A stretch of 64,000 nucleotides of DNA from SIG598 sp045605025. Its GTDB lineage: Bacteria; Bacillota; Clostridia; Oscillospirales; Acutalibacteraceae. A model generated the notes under the pieces. The model was not told the origin of the DNA. It saw only the letters and a list, made by a program, of their open reading frames with translations, and made no database searches. Where the stretch lies: positions 1 through 64,000 of the forward strand of contig JAZUPE010000018.1 of assembly GCA_045605025.1 (NCBI GenBank), given 5' to 3'. Shown here in pieces: positions 1 to 9,600 of the stretch (the first letter of the stretch is position 1; every line of letters begins with the position of its first letter). The position numbers and the translations under genes were made by a program.

Positions 1-59
1 CGGCCCCCGGCGCCCAGCAGCTTCACGGGCTCGTCCCCTCGTTTGTTTCTCTGTTTCAT
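1..59 (-). CDS. Partial reading frame at window edge, unidentified
   Basis: Reading on the minus strand from an ATG at 59, an open frame of 19 codons runs off the left edge (it begins MKQRNKRGDEPV). A GTG at 26, with a GGGGACGAG stretch just upstream, is an alternative start. Too little is present to recognise a family. It would follow folB in the same direction, so a folate or other downstream gene of that operon is possible, but the visible residues do not match the usual start of FolK or FolP. Confidence 0.25.
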   Translation of the reverse strand, partial: MKQRNKRGDEPVKLLGAGG

Positions 60-99
60 ATCAAATAGCCGCAAGGTTGAGATATTGTTCACGAAAACA

Positions 100-126
100 G
101 ATATGAAATTCATATAAATTCATATC
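100..126. repeat. AT-rich inverted repeat over the folB stop
   Basis: GATATGAA at 100-107 is matched by TTCATATC at 119-126, an 8-bp perfect inverted repeat with an 11-nt loop that overlaps the folB stop codon (125-127). There is no U-tract and the stem is AT-only in its core. It may be a weak mRNA end or simply AT-rich spacer. Confidence 0.3.
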
Positions 127-493
127 AACGGCGGCTTCTGACCAGCTTTACTGCGGCGTAGTCCACCTTGCGGCACACCGGCGCGGAGGGCTTGCGCAGA
201 GTGAGCGTCACCTGCTCAACTGCCGGAAATGCCTTCAGCAGAGCGGAACACACCTCTCCTGCCGCCTTTTCGATGAGATCATAGGTTTCGGCGGTCATCA
301 CGTCTCCGGCGATGCGGCACACTTCATCGTAGTTGATGGTGTCGTTCAGATCGTCGCTGACCGATGCCGCCGACAGGTCAACCGACAGCTCGATGTCAAG
401 ATAGAAGTACTGTCCGTCGCGCTTTTCCTCAGGAAGCACGCCGTGATGAGCAAAGATTTCGATACCCTGCATGATGATCATATCCGTGGTCAT
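125..493 (-). CDS. folB: Dihydroneopterin aldolase FolB
   Basis: Predicted 122-residue cytoplasmic enzyme of tetrahydrofolate synthesis that cleaves 7,8-dihydroneopterin to 6-hydroxymethyl-dihydropterin and glycolaldehyde. The sequence shows the FolB signature: a short N-terminal strand then FAHHGVLPEEK, the conserved Tyr of TINYDEV, the LIEKAAGEVCSALL helix with the Glu typical of the family, and a terminal LRKPSAPV strand. Length fits the family (about 120). The start is taken at ATG 493, preceded by AGAAGG at a 7-nt gap; an upstream in-frame ATG at 511 has no comparable site. It is the first gene of a minus-strand unit leaving the window, with its own promoter at 570-598, and is divergent from spoIIE. 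No folK/folP partner is visible. Confidence 0.93.
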   Translation of the reverse strand: MTTDMIIMQGIEIFAHHGVLPEEKRDGQYFYLDIELSVDLSAASVSDDLNDTINYDEVCRIAGDVMTAETYDLIEKAAGEVCSALLKAFPAVEQVTLTLRKPSAPVCRKVDYAAVKLVRSRR

Positions 494-569
494 AAATTCG
501 CCTTCTTTCATATCAATTCATAAATATCCATAATATTTCGCAGTGAATATACGGCGTTCTTGCGGAATC

Positions 570-598
570 ATTATATCACCGCGGACAGGCTAAATCAA
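570..598 (-). promoter_or_regulatory. SigA-type promoter for folB
   Basis: On the minus strand TTGATT (593-598) and TATAAT (570-575) are separated by 17 nt, and the -10 is extended by TGA. It lies about 75 nt upstream of the folB start and is the only good match in the folB-spoIIE gap. Confidence 0.7.
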
Positions 599-707
599 TA
601 AGCGGGTGCAAAGAGACCTTCATACCGCACGATCCGACATCATTCGCGTCCGTAAGGCAATAGAATTATCTGTAACCTGACAGACGTACAAAAACGGAGG
701 CGCGATC

Positions 708-3059
708 ATGGATTACCGCACTTATCACATCCGCACAGATACCATCGAACTAATCCGCAGGGCGGCGGCGGGGCTCAGGCGTGCAGGACTGCGCGTGCTG
801 CTGCCGCTGGCTCTGGGATTCGCCCTTGCCAGAACAGGGGTGCCCGGCGGGATCTATCCCTTTGCCGCAGCCTTCGCGGCGGCGGTTCCGGCGGGGTCGG
901 TGACGCCGGCTATGGCAGGTATTCTTCTGGGGTTCATTGTTCCGGGAAGCAATACCGAAACACTGCGCTGCGCCGCTTCAGCCATTGCCGCCGCCGGAAT
1001 CAAATGGGCGCTGTCCGAACTCAGGCAGATAAAGCACAGTCCGCTGTTTCCTCCTGCGGCGGCGCTTACGGGAGTGGTGCTTACTGGCGTGGTGGTCTCC
1101 TCCGCGGTGGGGGCAGCGGTGGGCTACGATCTCGCGCGCTATTTTGCCGAAGGCGCGCTGTCCGCAGCCTGCGCCTATTTCTTCTGCGGAGCAATGGAGG
1201 GCTGGCGGCACAGAAACGTTCGCGCTCTCACACCTCAGGAGCTGTACTGCGCCGCAGCAGGGCTGTGCGTGGTATCGATACCGCTGTGCCGTCTGGCAAT
1301 TATTGGATTCTCGCCCTTTACAGTGGCGGCGGTGATAATCGTTCTGGCGTGCGGCAGATACTTCGGGCCTGCCGGCGGCGCGGGAGCGGGCATAGCTCTT
1401 GGAACGGCACTCGCGCTTGCGAACAGCAGGTTTTCCACTCTGGGGGTGTGCGCCGCAGCCGGGCTGACCGCGTCACTGTTCGCTCCGCTGGGGGACATCG
1501 CCCTTTCGGCGGTGTTCGCGGTAGCGTGCGCTCTGTGTTCGGTGATCTCCGGAACGCTTGATATATACCTTATTGCGGAAAGCGTGCTGGCCGCAGTGGC
1601 TTTTCCGATTATCGGTTCCGGACGGCTGACGTATATATTTGATGTAATAGACGGGCAGAGATTGCCCCGTCCGGGAATACAGCATGACGGCAGCGTGGCG
1701 CGCCGGCTTACTGACGCTGCCAGAGGACTTGAGGACGCGTCGAGGACCGTTAGGGAGGTTTCAGAGAGGCTTGACCGTCTGGAAGCTCCGCTGCCCGCTT
1801 CGGTGTGCAGGAGAGCAACGGGTGAGATATGCTCCGACTGTGCCATCTCCCGCTTCTGCTGGGAGACGTCACGCGCTGAGACACGGCAGCTTTTTGATTC
1901 GCTTGCGGATATACTGAAAAAAGACGGCAGGCTGACCCGCCGCAACACTCCGGATGAACTGCGCTCCCGTTGTGCCCGCTGGGGGGAGATGAGAGAGCGC
2001 ATCAACGCCGTGTACGCCGGTTTTGCCGCAGATGGGCAGGCACGCCGCAGAGTGGCGCAGGTACGCCGCGCCGTTGCCGGTCAGATGAGCGGATGCGGCA
2101 TGCTGCTCAGCGAACTTGCGGAAAACGCCGGACAGGAACAGCAGCAGAGCGCGCAGCTTGCCGCAAAGACTGCACAAGTACTGGAGGAATACGGGCTGGA
2201 TGCGGATGAGATCAGCTGCCTGAGCAGAAAAGGCGGTTCCGCCACGGTTGCGCTCACGCTTCGATGCTGCGAGGACTGTCCTGATCCGGAGGAGGATGTG
2301 CGCGTAATTCTGTCTGACGAGCTAGGGACGGAACTGGAACTCACTTCGGTCACCCGGGAGGGAGAGAGGATTTCAGTGAGGATGGACAGCCTTCCCGCCT
2401 ATTCGCTGGCCGTGGGGATTGCGCAGCACAGCAGGGGAGGAAATCTACTGTGTGGCGATACCTGCGAGGTGATGGACGACAATCCCGGAGAGAGGGTGAT
2501 TCTTCTGTCCGACGGTATGGGCACCGGCGGCAGAGCGGCGGTGGATTCGGCAATGACCTGCGGGCTGATGAGGCGCCTGCTGTCCGCCGGCTTCAGTGAG
2601 AGAGGCGCGGTGGAACTGGTTAATTCAGCAATGCAGATCAGTTCCGGCGATGAATCGCTTGCAACACTTGACTGCGCACGCGTGGATCTCTACAGCGGTC
2701 GGCTTACGCTGGGCAAAGCCGGCGCCGCCTCGTCATATCTGCTCAGAGAGGGCAGAGTGGAGGAGCTGGTCGCCGGATCATTGCCGCTGGGAATCATGGA
2801 GAAAGCGGACTGGAGCAGCATACGTCTGCAGCTGCTGCCGGAAGATATATTGATAATGGTAAGCGACGGTGTTGCGGGACAGGATGACAGCTGGCTGAAA
2901 GAGCACCTCAAAGATAATTTTATCACCGACACAAACCGTATGGCGAAGGATATTCTCGCGCTGGCTTCCGCACGCTGCGGACAGGATGATGACGATATAA
3001 CAGTGATAATCCTGCGCATCATCCGCGGCTGTAACAGGGAGGAGCGCCATGCGGCATGA
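708..3059 (+). CDS. spoIIE: Stage II sporulation protein E (SpoIIE)
   Basis: Predicted 783-residue membrane PP2C phosphatase that dephosphorylates the anti-anti-sigma factor SpoIIAA at the asymmetric septum and so releases sigma-F in the forespore. Residues about 25-310 form a series of hydrophobic membrane segments, as in SpoIIE. A Cys-rich stretch follows (CRRATGEICSDCAISRFCW, about 365-383), then a helical linker and the C-terminal PPM domain from about 555. The latter has the metal-binding LLSDGMGTGG (about 599-608), a second conserved GKAGAASS strand, MVSDGV (about 717) and DDDDITVI near the end. The ATG has a GGAGG 9 nt upstream. No spoIIA genes are nearby. Its presence is the main evidence that the organism forms endospores. 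Confidence 0.95.
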   Translation: MDYRTYHIRTDTIELIRRAAAGLRRAGLRVLLPLALGFALARTGVPGGIYPFAAAFAAAVPAGSVTPAMAGILLGFIVPGSNTETLRCAASAIAAAGIKWALSELRQIKHSPLFPPAAALTGVVLTGVVVSSAVGAAVGYDLARYFAEGALSAACAYFFCGAMEGWRHRNVRALTPQELYCAAAGLCVVSIPLCRLAIIGFSPFTVAAVIIVLACGRYFGPAGGAGAGIALGTALALANSRFSTLGVCAAAGLTASLFAPLGDIALSAVFAVACALCSVISGTLDIYLIAESVLAAVAFPIIGSGRLTYIFDVIDGQRLPRPGIQHDGSVARRLTDAARGLEDASRTVREVSERLDRLEAPLPASVCRRATGEICSDCAISRFCWETSRAETRQLFDSLADILKKDGRLTRRNTPDELRSRCARWGEMRERINAVYAGFAADGQARRRVAQVRRAVAGQMSGCGMLLSELAENAGQEQQQSAQLAAKTAQVLEEYGLDADEISCLSRKGGSATVALTLRCCEDCPDPEEDVRVILSDELGTELELTSVTREGERISVRMDSLPAYSLAVGIAQHSRGGNLLCGDTCEVMDDNPGERVILLSDGMGTGGRAAVDSAMTCGLMRRLLSAGFSERGAVELVNSAMQISSGDESLATLDCARVDLYSGRLTLGKAGAASSYLLREGRVEELVAGSLPLGIMEKADWSSIRLQLLPEDILIMVSDGVAGQDDSWLKEHLKDNFITDTNRMAKDILALASARCGQDDDDITVIILRIIRGCNREERHAA

Positions 3060-3363
3060 GCGGAAAATACAGTGAAATCCTCGCCGCAGTCACAATATTT
3101 TGTGGCTGGAACGGAGAATACATTGCTCGCTTTTTTACCGGAAGTGCCCAGTTGCTGTTGTGGGATTCTGAGAATTAGCAGAAGTAAATACAGGCTTTTT
3201 AGGAGTAATACACAAAAGAATTGTGTGATGAACAGCATGACAATCATGCGATCAAAGCGCAATTGAAAACATTGCCTGCAGGTCACTTCCGGACGGTAAA
3301 GTCACAGAGCGTGAAGGCGGGATACGCCGCGGAGGCACCGGAAACGGGCAAGGAGGCAAAAAG

Positions 3364-3516
3364 ATGGAAAAACGGCTGTACAATGCGTATTTGCGCGCGT
3401 TTTTGCGATGTTACGTAAACCGCGCGTTTTGTGAGAAAAGTGGTATTTTAAACCCAGCTAAAAATTTAACCGGTTTGAGAGTCAAAAAATACCAATTGCA
3501 TCTGAATGTATGCTAA
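3364..3516 (+). CDS. Putative 50-residue small protein or leader peptide
   Basis: Short open frame with an ideal AAGGAGG and a 7-nt gap to ATG 3364. It encodes a basic peptide of 50 residues (begins MEKRLYNAYLRAFLRCY, ends with Cys) with three cysteines and no signal peptide. It uses codons such as TTA (twice) that the downstream giant gene never uses. I recognise no family. It may be a small protein or a translated leader of the surface-protein mRNA; the only positive evidence is the ribosome binding site. Confidence 0.4.
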   Translation: MEKRLYNAYLRAFLRCYVNRAFCEKSGILNPAKNLTGLRVKKYQLHLNVC

Positions 3517-3648
3517 ATTATGCCGGAATTAATCACTCTGTATGGTAATATGTGGTCAATCGTAATGATGGGTGGAGTATCTCCATGTCCGTGAGCCAGT
3601 GGTGACGGCGCGCGGCATGGCGCGAAACATCCGGAATTCTTTCAGAGG

Positions 3649-3683
3649 TGACCGCGCAAAAGGGCGCGGTTCAAGGAAAGGGG
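3649..3683 (+). promoter_or_regulatory. GC-rich hairpin and ribosome binding site of the giant gene
   Basis: ACCGCGC (3651-3657) pairs with GCGCGGT (3664-3670) around a 6-nt loop, and the ribosome binding site AAGGAAAGGGG (3673-3683) follows immediately. It supports ATG 3693 as the start and places the upstream in-frame GTG (3648) inside the stem region, so that GTG is unlikely to be used. The hairpin could protect the mRNA 5' end or tune translation. Confidence 0.45.
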
Positions 3684-3692
3684 TTTAGTTTT

Positions 3693-6600
3693 ATGAAGAC
3701 TAAGAGAAGACCCAGAAAGACATTCAGCAAGGTGCTGTCTGTAGTATTGTGTCTGACAATACTCATCAGCTCCTATGCCGGATTCTTCTCCGGGTTCGGT
3801 GCAGCCGCCGGCAAGGCGCTGGACATCGCTGTTGAAGGCATGGGTGCCGGCGAAGTCGCAGTGACCAAGGGCGCTGTACAGGACGACAGAAGCGCCGACA
3901 TCACCGTGAATCTCGCGGCTAAGCCCGGCGTGGCAAGTTCCACATCCACCGAGGTAGTGGAGAAGCCCGTTGATCTTATTATGATCATCGACTCCTCCAA
4001 CTCCATGACCCAGCTGACTACCGAAACCGGCAAGAAGCTCTTCGATGAAGCTATTGCCTCTGCCAAGCAGCTGGCAAAGGATCTGTTTGCCCTCAATGCA
4101 AACAACCGCATTGCAGTCGGCAACTTCTCCGCTCAGTCCTACAGCTACAAGCTGAACAACGGCAATGTCACCCGCGTGCTGTACAAGGACATGATCGGCA
4201 AGGTTGATGACAGCTACTTTGTCAGCAACTACAGCGACTTTGAAAAGGTCGTCAACTCCATCAAGGCCGAAAGCGGCACCAACACCGAAGGCGGCTATCT
4301 GGTAGCTAACGCTCTGGCTGATTACGCCAACAACAGCGCTTACGCCGACCGCCAGAAGGTTGTTCTGGTCATGACCGACGGTCTGCCTCAGGATCGTTAC
4401 ACCGCGGACCTGGCTCACACCAACGACCAGTTCAGCGCCTACAACGGCGTTCCCAGCTATCTCGAGCTGACTGAACTGCTGGCTTCCGCCAAGGAACTCT
4501 CCGAGAGAGAGAACGTTATTGCTGAGCTGGTATTCTTCACCGGCGGTCTGGCGAACAACGACATGGAGAAGCAGTATCGCGTCGGTTCCGACAGCGGTTC
4601 CTCCACTCAGGAGACCGTCAAGCAGTCCACCAAGACCTATGCCACCATGGCTGACCGTCTGGCCGTTATCAATGACAGAGCTGAGTTCATGTCTGTCTTC
4701 TATGGCCTGAAGGCTCCCGAGGGCGCAAAGGTTATCGGTGACATGCTGGCTGTCTACTCCGGCAGCGGTGTGGCTCAGTATCCTACCAACGCCGCAGAAC
4801 TTCTCGTTGCTTTCAAGAGTGTTATCAACACTGTTATCAGCAGCCAGAAGTATGACGCAGCTCTCAACGCTGTATATACCGATATTATCCCCGAGTATTA
4901 TGATGTAGACGAGAGCTCCATCAATGTCACCACCGGTACCGCCAGGGTCCTGCGCGATCAGCAGGTCACCATCAACGGCACCATCGTCACCCGTGACGTT
5001 GTTGAATGGACCATCGGCACCATTCCCGCTGAGGTTCAGTCCCTCTCCTATACTATTAATGTAAATGATCCCAAGCTCTACGGTATCCTCAACGTTGCCG
5101 AGCAGGGCATCCTCACCTATGAGGAGACTGCCGGTACCGTTACCCATTCTCCTCTGATCGTTCAGATCGATGAGATCATCCTTGCTCCCAAGGGCGCAGA
5201 TGACTATTACATCTTTAATCAGGGCGAAAACCTCGATGCCAACAACAAGGGTGTCGCAGGCGTTCTGGTCAATGATGATATGCTCAACACCCTGGTTGAC
5301 GAGTCCGGTAACGGCTACGATTCCAAGGACATCGTCAACGGCAACATCGCCGGTCTGGACGGCAAGCAGGCTTCCCTCAATCTGGAAGGCTACACCGCTC
5401 AGCTGGTTGAGGGCGCCAAGAACGGTCAGGTCGTTCTCAACGAGGACGGTACCTTCACCTACATTCCCGACAGCAGCCTCTATGAGCAGCCTGTTGTGGA
5501 CTTCGTTGTTGACGAGAACGGCACCAACGAGTACAACTACAGCGGCGCAGCCGGTTGGGAAGATACCTTCACCTACGTGCTGGACACCAACGGTACCGGC
5601 GGTGACATCACCAAGGAAAGCACCGTCAACAAGGTTGTTACCACCATCACTCCCATCTACGGTCCCGACCTGAGTCTGGTCGTATTTGAGAACATGGAGC
5701 AGACCGGTGCTGACGTCGAAGGCGCTGCAGCCATCGGCGGCAATCTGGTCATCAACGGCGGCTGGTCCATCGCTGATAAGGTTTCCAGCCAGGCAGACTA
5801 CACTCTGATCGTCGGCGGAACCATCACCGGTCAGGTCAACATGATCAGCGGTAAGATGGAACAGAACCAGCAGTGGATCCGCGACTACGTCGAGGCTCTG
5901 GAGAAGCAGTACACTGCTCTGTCCAGAAAGTATTCCGCAATGGATCCCGACGGTACTGCTGCACGCAACCAGTGGTATACTCCTGAACTCACCCTGACTG
6001 CTGATCCCAACCACGTTGCCGGTCAGCCTCACGTCTTCTACGTTGACGGCAATGACTATATCCAGCAGGTCAAGTTCATCGGCGACTTCGGCGATGACGA
6101 TATCATCATCAACATCAGCGGCAAGTCTCTGGAGATCAACGGCGGTCAGTGGGCTCTGTTCGAGAACACCAACATGGATCAGGCCAAGCTCCAGGGTCAG
6201 GCCATCTGGAACTTCTACGAGATGGAGAATCTCTCCACCAGCGGTTTCAGCTTCCAGGGCTGCGTTCTCGCTCCCTTCGCAACCTACACCGCTTCCAACG
6301 GTCACACCAACGGCGTTGTTATCGTCAAGGAAATGATCGGTACCGGTGGTTATGAGTACCACATGGGTTCCAACCTTAACAAGATCGCCGGCGGCACCAC
6401 CGTCGACATCATCACCGAAACCACCACCGAGTCCGAGACCATCATCGAAGTCTTCACCACCACCATGGACAACTATGTTGTCACCGGCAATGAAGAAGTC
6501 AAGGTCAAGGACGCCATCGAGAGCGAAGTTATCACCGTTCACATCCGTATCCTGCCCAACCTCTCCGAGCTCGGAGCCAGCAAGGACAGCGATCCCAAGA

Positions 6601-9600
6601 GCGGCACTCTCGTCAAGTCCGGTGAGGAAATTGAATACACCATCACCGTGACCAATCCCTGCAGCGTTCCCGTAAGCAATATCGTCGTCAACGATTCCGC
6701 TCCCTTCGGCACCACCATCACTGATGCCAACGGCGGCACCGTGAACGGCAGAAACATCAGCTTCACCATTGACAAGATCGCTGCAAACGGTTCTGCAACC
6801 GTAAGCTTCACCGTTACTGTCGACGAGGAAATCACCGGCACCAACAATCTGGCCAACACCGCCAGCATCACCTACACCCTGCCCGGCGATGATACTCCCG
6901 ACACTGTCACCACCAACACCGTCAACCATGCTGTTCTCACCGCTGAGAAGTCCAGCAGCGTTGCCGCTTCCACCATCCTCGCAGCAGGCGATGAGATCAC
7001 CTACACCATCGCAGTCACCAACAACGGTACTGCCGACGCCTCCAACGTCAATGTCGTTGATACCCTTCCCGACGGCGTGACCTTCAAGGAAGGCAATGTT
7101 GATCTCAACGGAAACATCGTTTCCACCACCATCGCTTCCATCGCAGCCGGAAAGACCGCTTACGTCTCCTTCACCGTCACCGTGAATCAGATCAGCGCCG
7201 GCACCAAGGTTATCGAAAATACCGCTACCGTTAACGGTGAACCCACCAACACCACCGAGAACGTAACCAAGTACGGCACCGTCGTTGTCAAGTACGTTGA
7301 CGAGGCCGGCAACGAGCTGATCCCCGGCAAGTCTCAGGACGGAAAGACCGGCGACCAGTACGGTCCCTATCCCGCAGAGGATATCGATAACTACAGACAC
7401 ATCTCCACCACCGGCAACGTTACCGGTACTTTCACCGACGGCGTTATCGAAATCATCCATGTTTATGCCAAGATCCCCGGTTTCGCAGTCATCAAGTACG
7501 TTGATGAGGCTGGCAACTCCCTCCTCACCAGCGTCACTGTAAACGGCTGGCAGGGTGATGAACTGACCGACCTCAAGCAGGAGCCCATCGAGCGCTACGA
7601 ATATGTCCGCACCGATGCTCCTACCACCATCCTCACCGAGGAAGGCATCACCATCATCCACGTCTACAAGCTCATCCCCGACAGCACTGTTCCCACTGTT
7701 GGTAAGACCGCCAATCCCGCCGACGGCAGCCTGGTTGTTGCCGGTGAGACCATCGTCTACACCATCAGCGTTACAAACAACAAGTACGAAGCCATGACCG
7801 ATGTCGTCGTCACCGACACCGCTCCTGCCGGAACCACCATCTCCGACGCAGGCAACGGCACCGTCAACGGCAGCACCGTCACCTTCGTCATTCCCAGCAT
7901 CGAGTCCGGTGCTACCGCAACCGTCAGCTTTGCTGTTACTGTTGATGCTTCCATCAGCGGTACCGGCAACCTGGCCAACACCGCTTATGTCACCTACAGA
8001 GACCGTGAGTCCACCATCGACCAGACCATCCCCACCAATACCACCGGTCACGCAATCCTGACCGCTGTCAAGGCTGGCGGAGATGCTGAGTTCTACGGTG
8101 CAGGCGACGTTTATACCTATAATATTACCGTCACCAACAACGGCTCTGCTGCCGCTCAGAATGTTGTCGTCACCGATACCATTCCTGAAGGCGTATCCCT
8201 CTACAACGCTAAGAACGCCTCCGTCAACGGCGACGTTCTGACCTGGACCATCGACAAGCTCGAGGCCGGTGCCTCCAAGACCGTCGCATTCGACGTCAAG
8301 GTCAATGACACCACCGAGTTCGTCAGCACCATCAACAACACCGCCTATGTAAACGACATCCCCACCAACACCACCGAGGATATCGTCAAGAAGGGCACCG
8401 TTGATGTCCAGTTTGTCGACGAGGCCGGCAATGCTCTGGCTGATTCCCTCCACTATGAGGGCAAGCCCGGCACCGCCCACGGCACCACCGATGCCATCGA
8501 CATCTACGGCTATCAGCTGAAGACCACCACCGGTTCCACCGACGGCAACTTCGTTGAGGGCAACATCACCATCATCCACGTCTACGAGAGACTGGTCGGT
8601 ACTGTTGTTATCAGCTACATCGACAAGGACAACGGCCAGAACATTCTGCCCGATGTCAGCGGCTCCGGCTGGGTCGGTGATGCCATCGAGTCCGACCAGT
8701 GGACCGAAATCACCAACTACACCTACGTTTCCACCGATAAGCCCGCAGAGATGGTCTTCATCGACGGTAACGTACACATCATCCATTACTACACCTTTAT
8801 CGAGGCCGATGATACTCCTCTGGTACTTGAAAAGGCCAGTCTGCCCGCCAGCGGCACCACTGTCCGTCCCGGCGAGGATATCGAGTATATCATCACCCTC
8901 ACCAACACACGCGTTGACGATGTCAACAACGTCGTCATCGAGGACTACATCCCCGACGGCATGACCTTCGTCTCTGCCAGCACCGGCGGCCAGTACGCCG
9001 ACGGCAAGGTCGTCTGGAATGTGGGCACAATTCCCGTAGGCGCCAGCAAGACCGTCTTCTTCACCGCCAGAGTCAATGACGAGCTCACCGGCTCCGGCAA
9101 CCTGAGAAACGTTGCTTCCGCTACCTACACCAACCGTGACAACGAGCCCGAGGATCGCATCTACTCCAACGAGATCACCCATCCCATCCTCGATGCCAAG
9201 CTCGAAAGCTTCACCAACCAGCCCGACGCCAACCTGACCGAGGGCGATCAGATCACCTACAAGATCACCGTCACCAACGAGGGTTCTGTCGAGAAGACCA
9301 ACATTCCGGTTATCGCCGACATCCCCGAGGGAACCACCTTCGTCACCAGCGAGGACGGCATCTGTGACGGCGACAACTTCGTCACCACCATCCCCGAGCT
9401 CCAGCCCGGCGAGACTGTTGAACTGTACTACACCGTAGTCATCGACAAGCTCCCCGACGGAGTCTATGAGATCGACATCCCCAACATCGCAGAGGTCGAC
9501 GGTGACAACACCAACGACGTTCTCGACAAGGCTTATGTCGGTATTCTGGTAGTCAAGTACGTCGATTACGACGGCACCGAACTGTGCGAGACTTCTGTCA

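Larger units (their letters stand above)
3060..3692 (+). other. 633-nt gap ahead of the giant surface-protein gene
   Basis: The gap holds a near-perfect hairpin just after spoIIE (CAGTCACAA at 3087-3095 against TTGTGGCTG at 3100-3108, no U-tract), a 50-codon ORF with a strong ribosome binding site (3364-3516), an inverted repeat GGTATTTT/AAAATACC (3442-3449 and 3486-3493) inside that ORF, a small TGGAG-TAT-CTCCA hairpin near 3575, and a GC-rich hairpin at 3649-3673 directly before the surface-protein ribosome binding site. I looked for a cyclic-di-GMP riboswitch core, common before clostridial adhesins, and did not find it. No -35/-10 pair is convincing. The length suggests a long, possibly regulated 5' leader. 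Confidence 0.4.

Noticed and set aside
3060..3692. Cyclic-di-GMP riboswitch ahead of the adhesin
   Set aside because: The GEMM core sequences were sought by eye and not found; only unrelated hairpins and a short ORF are present.
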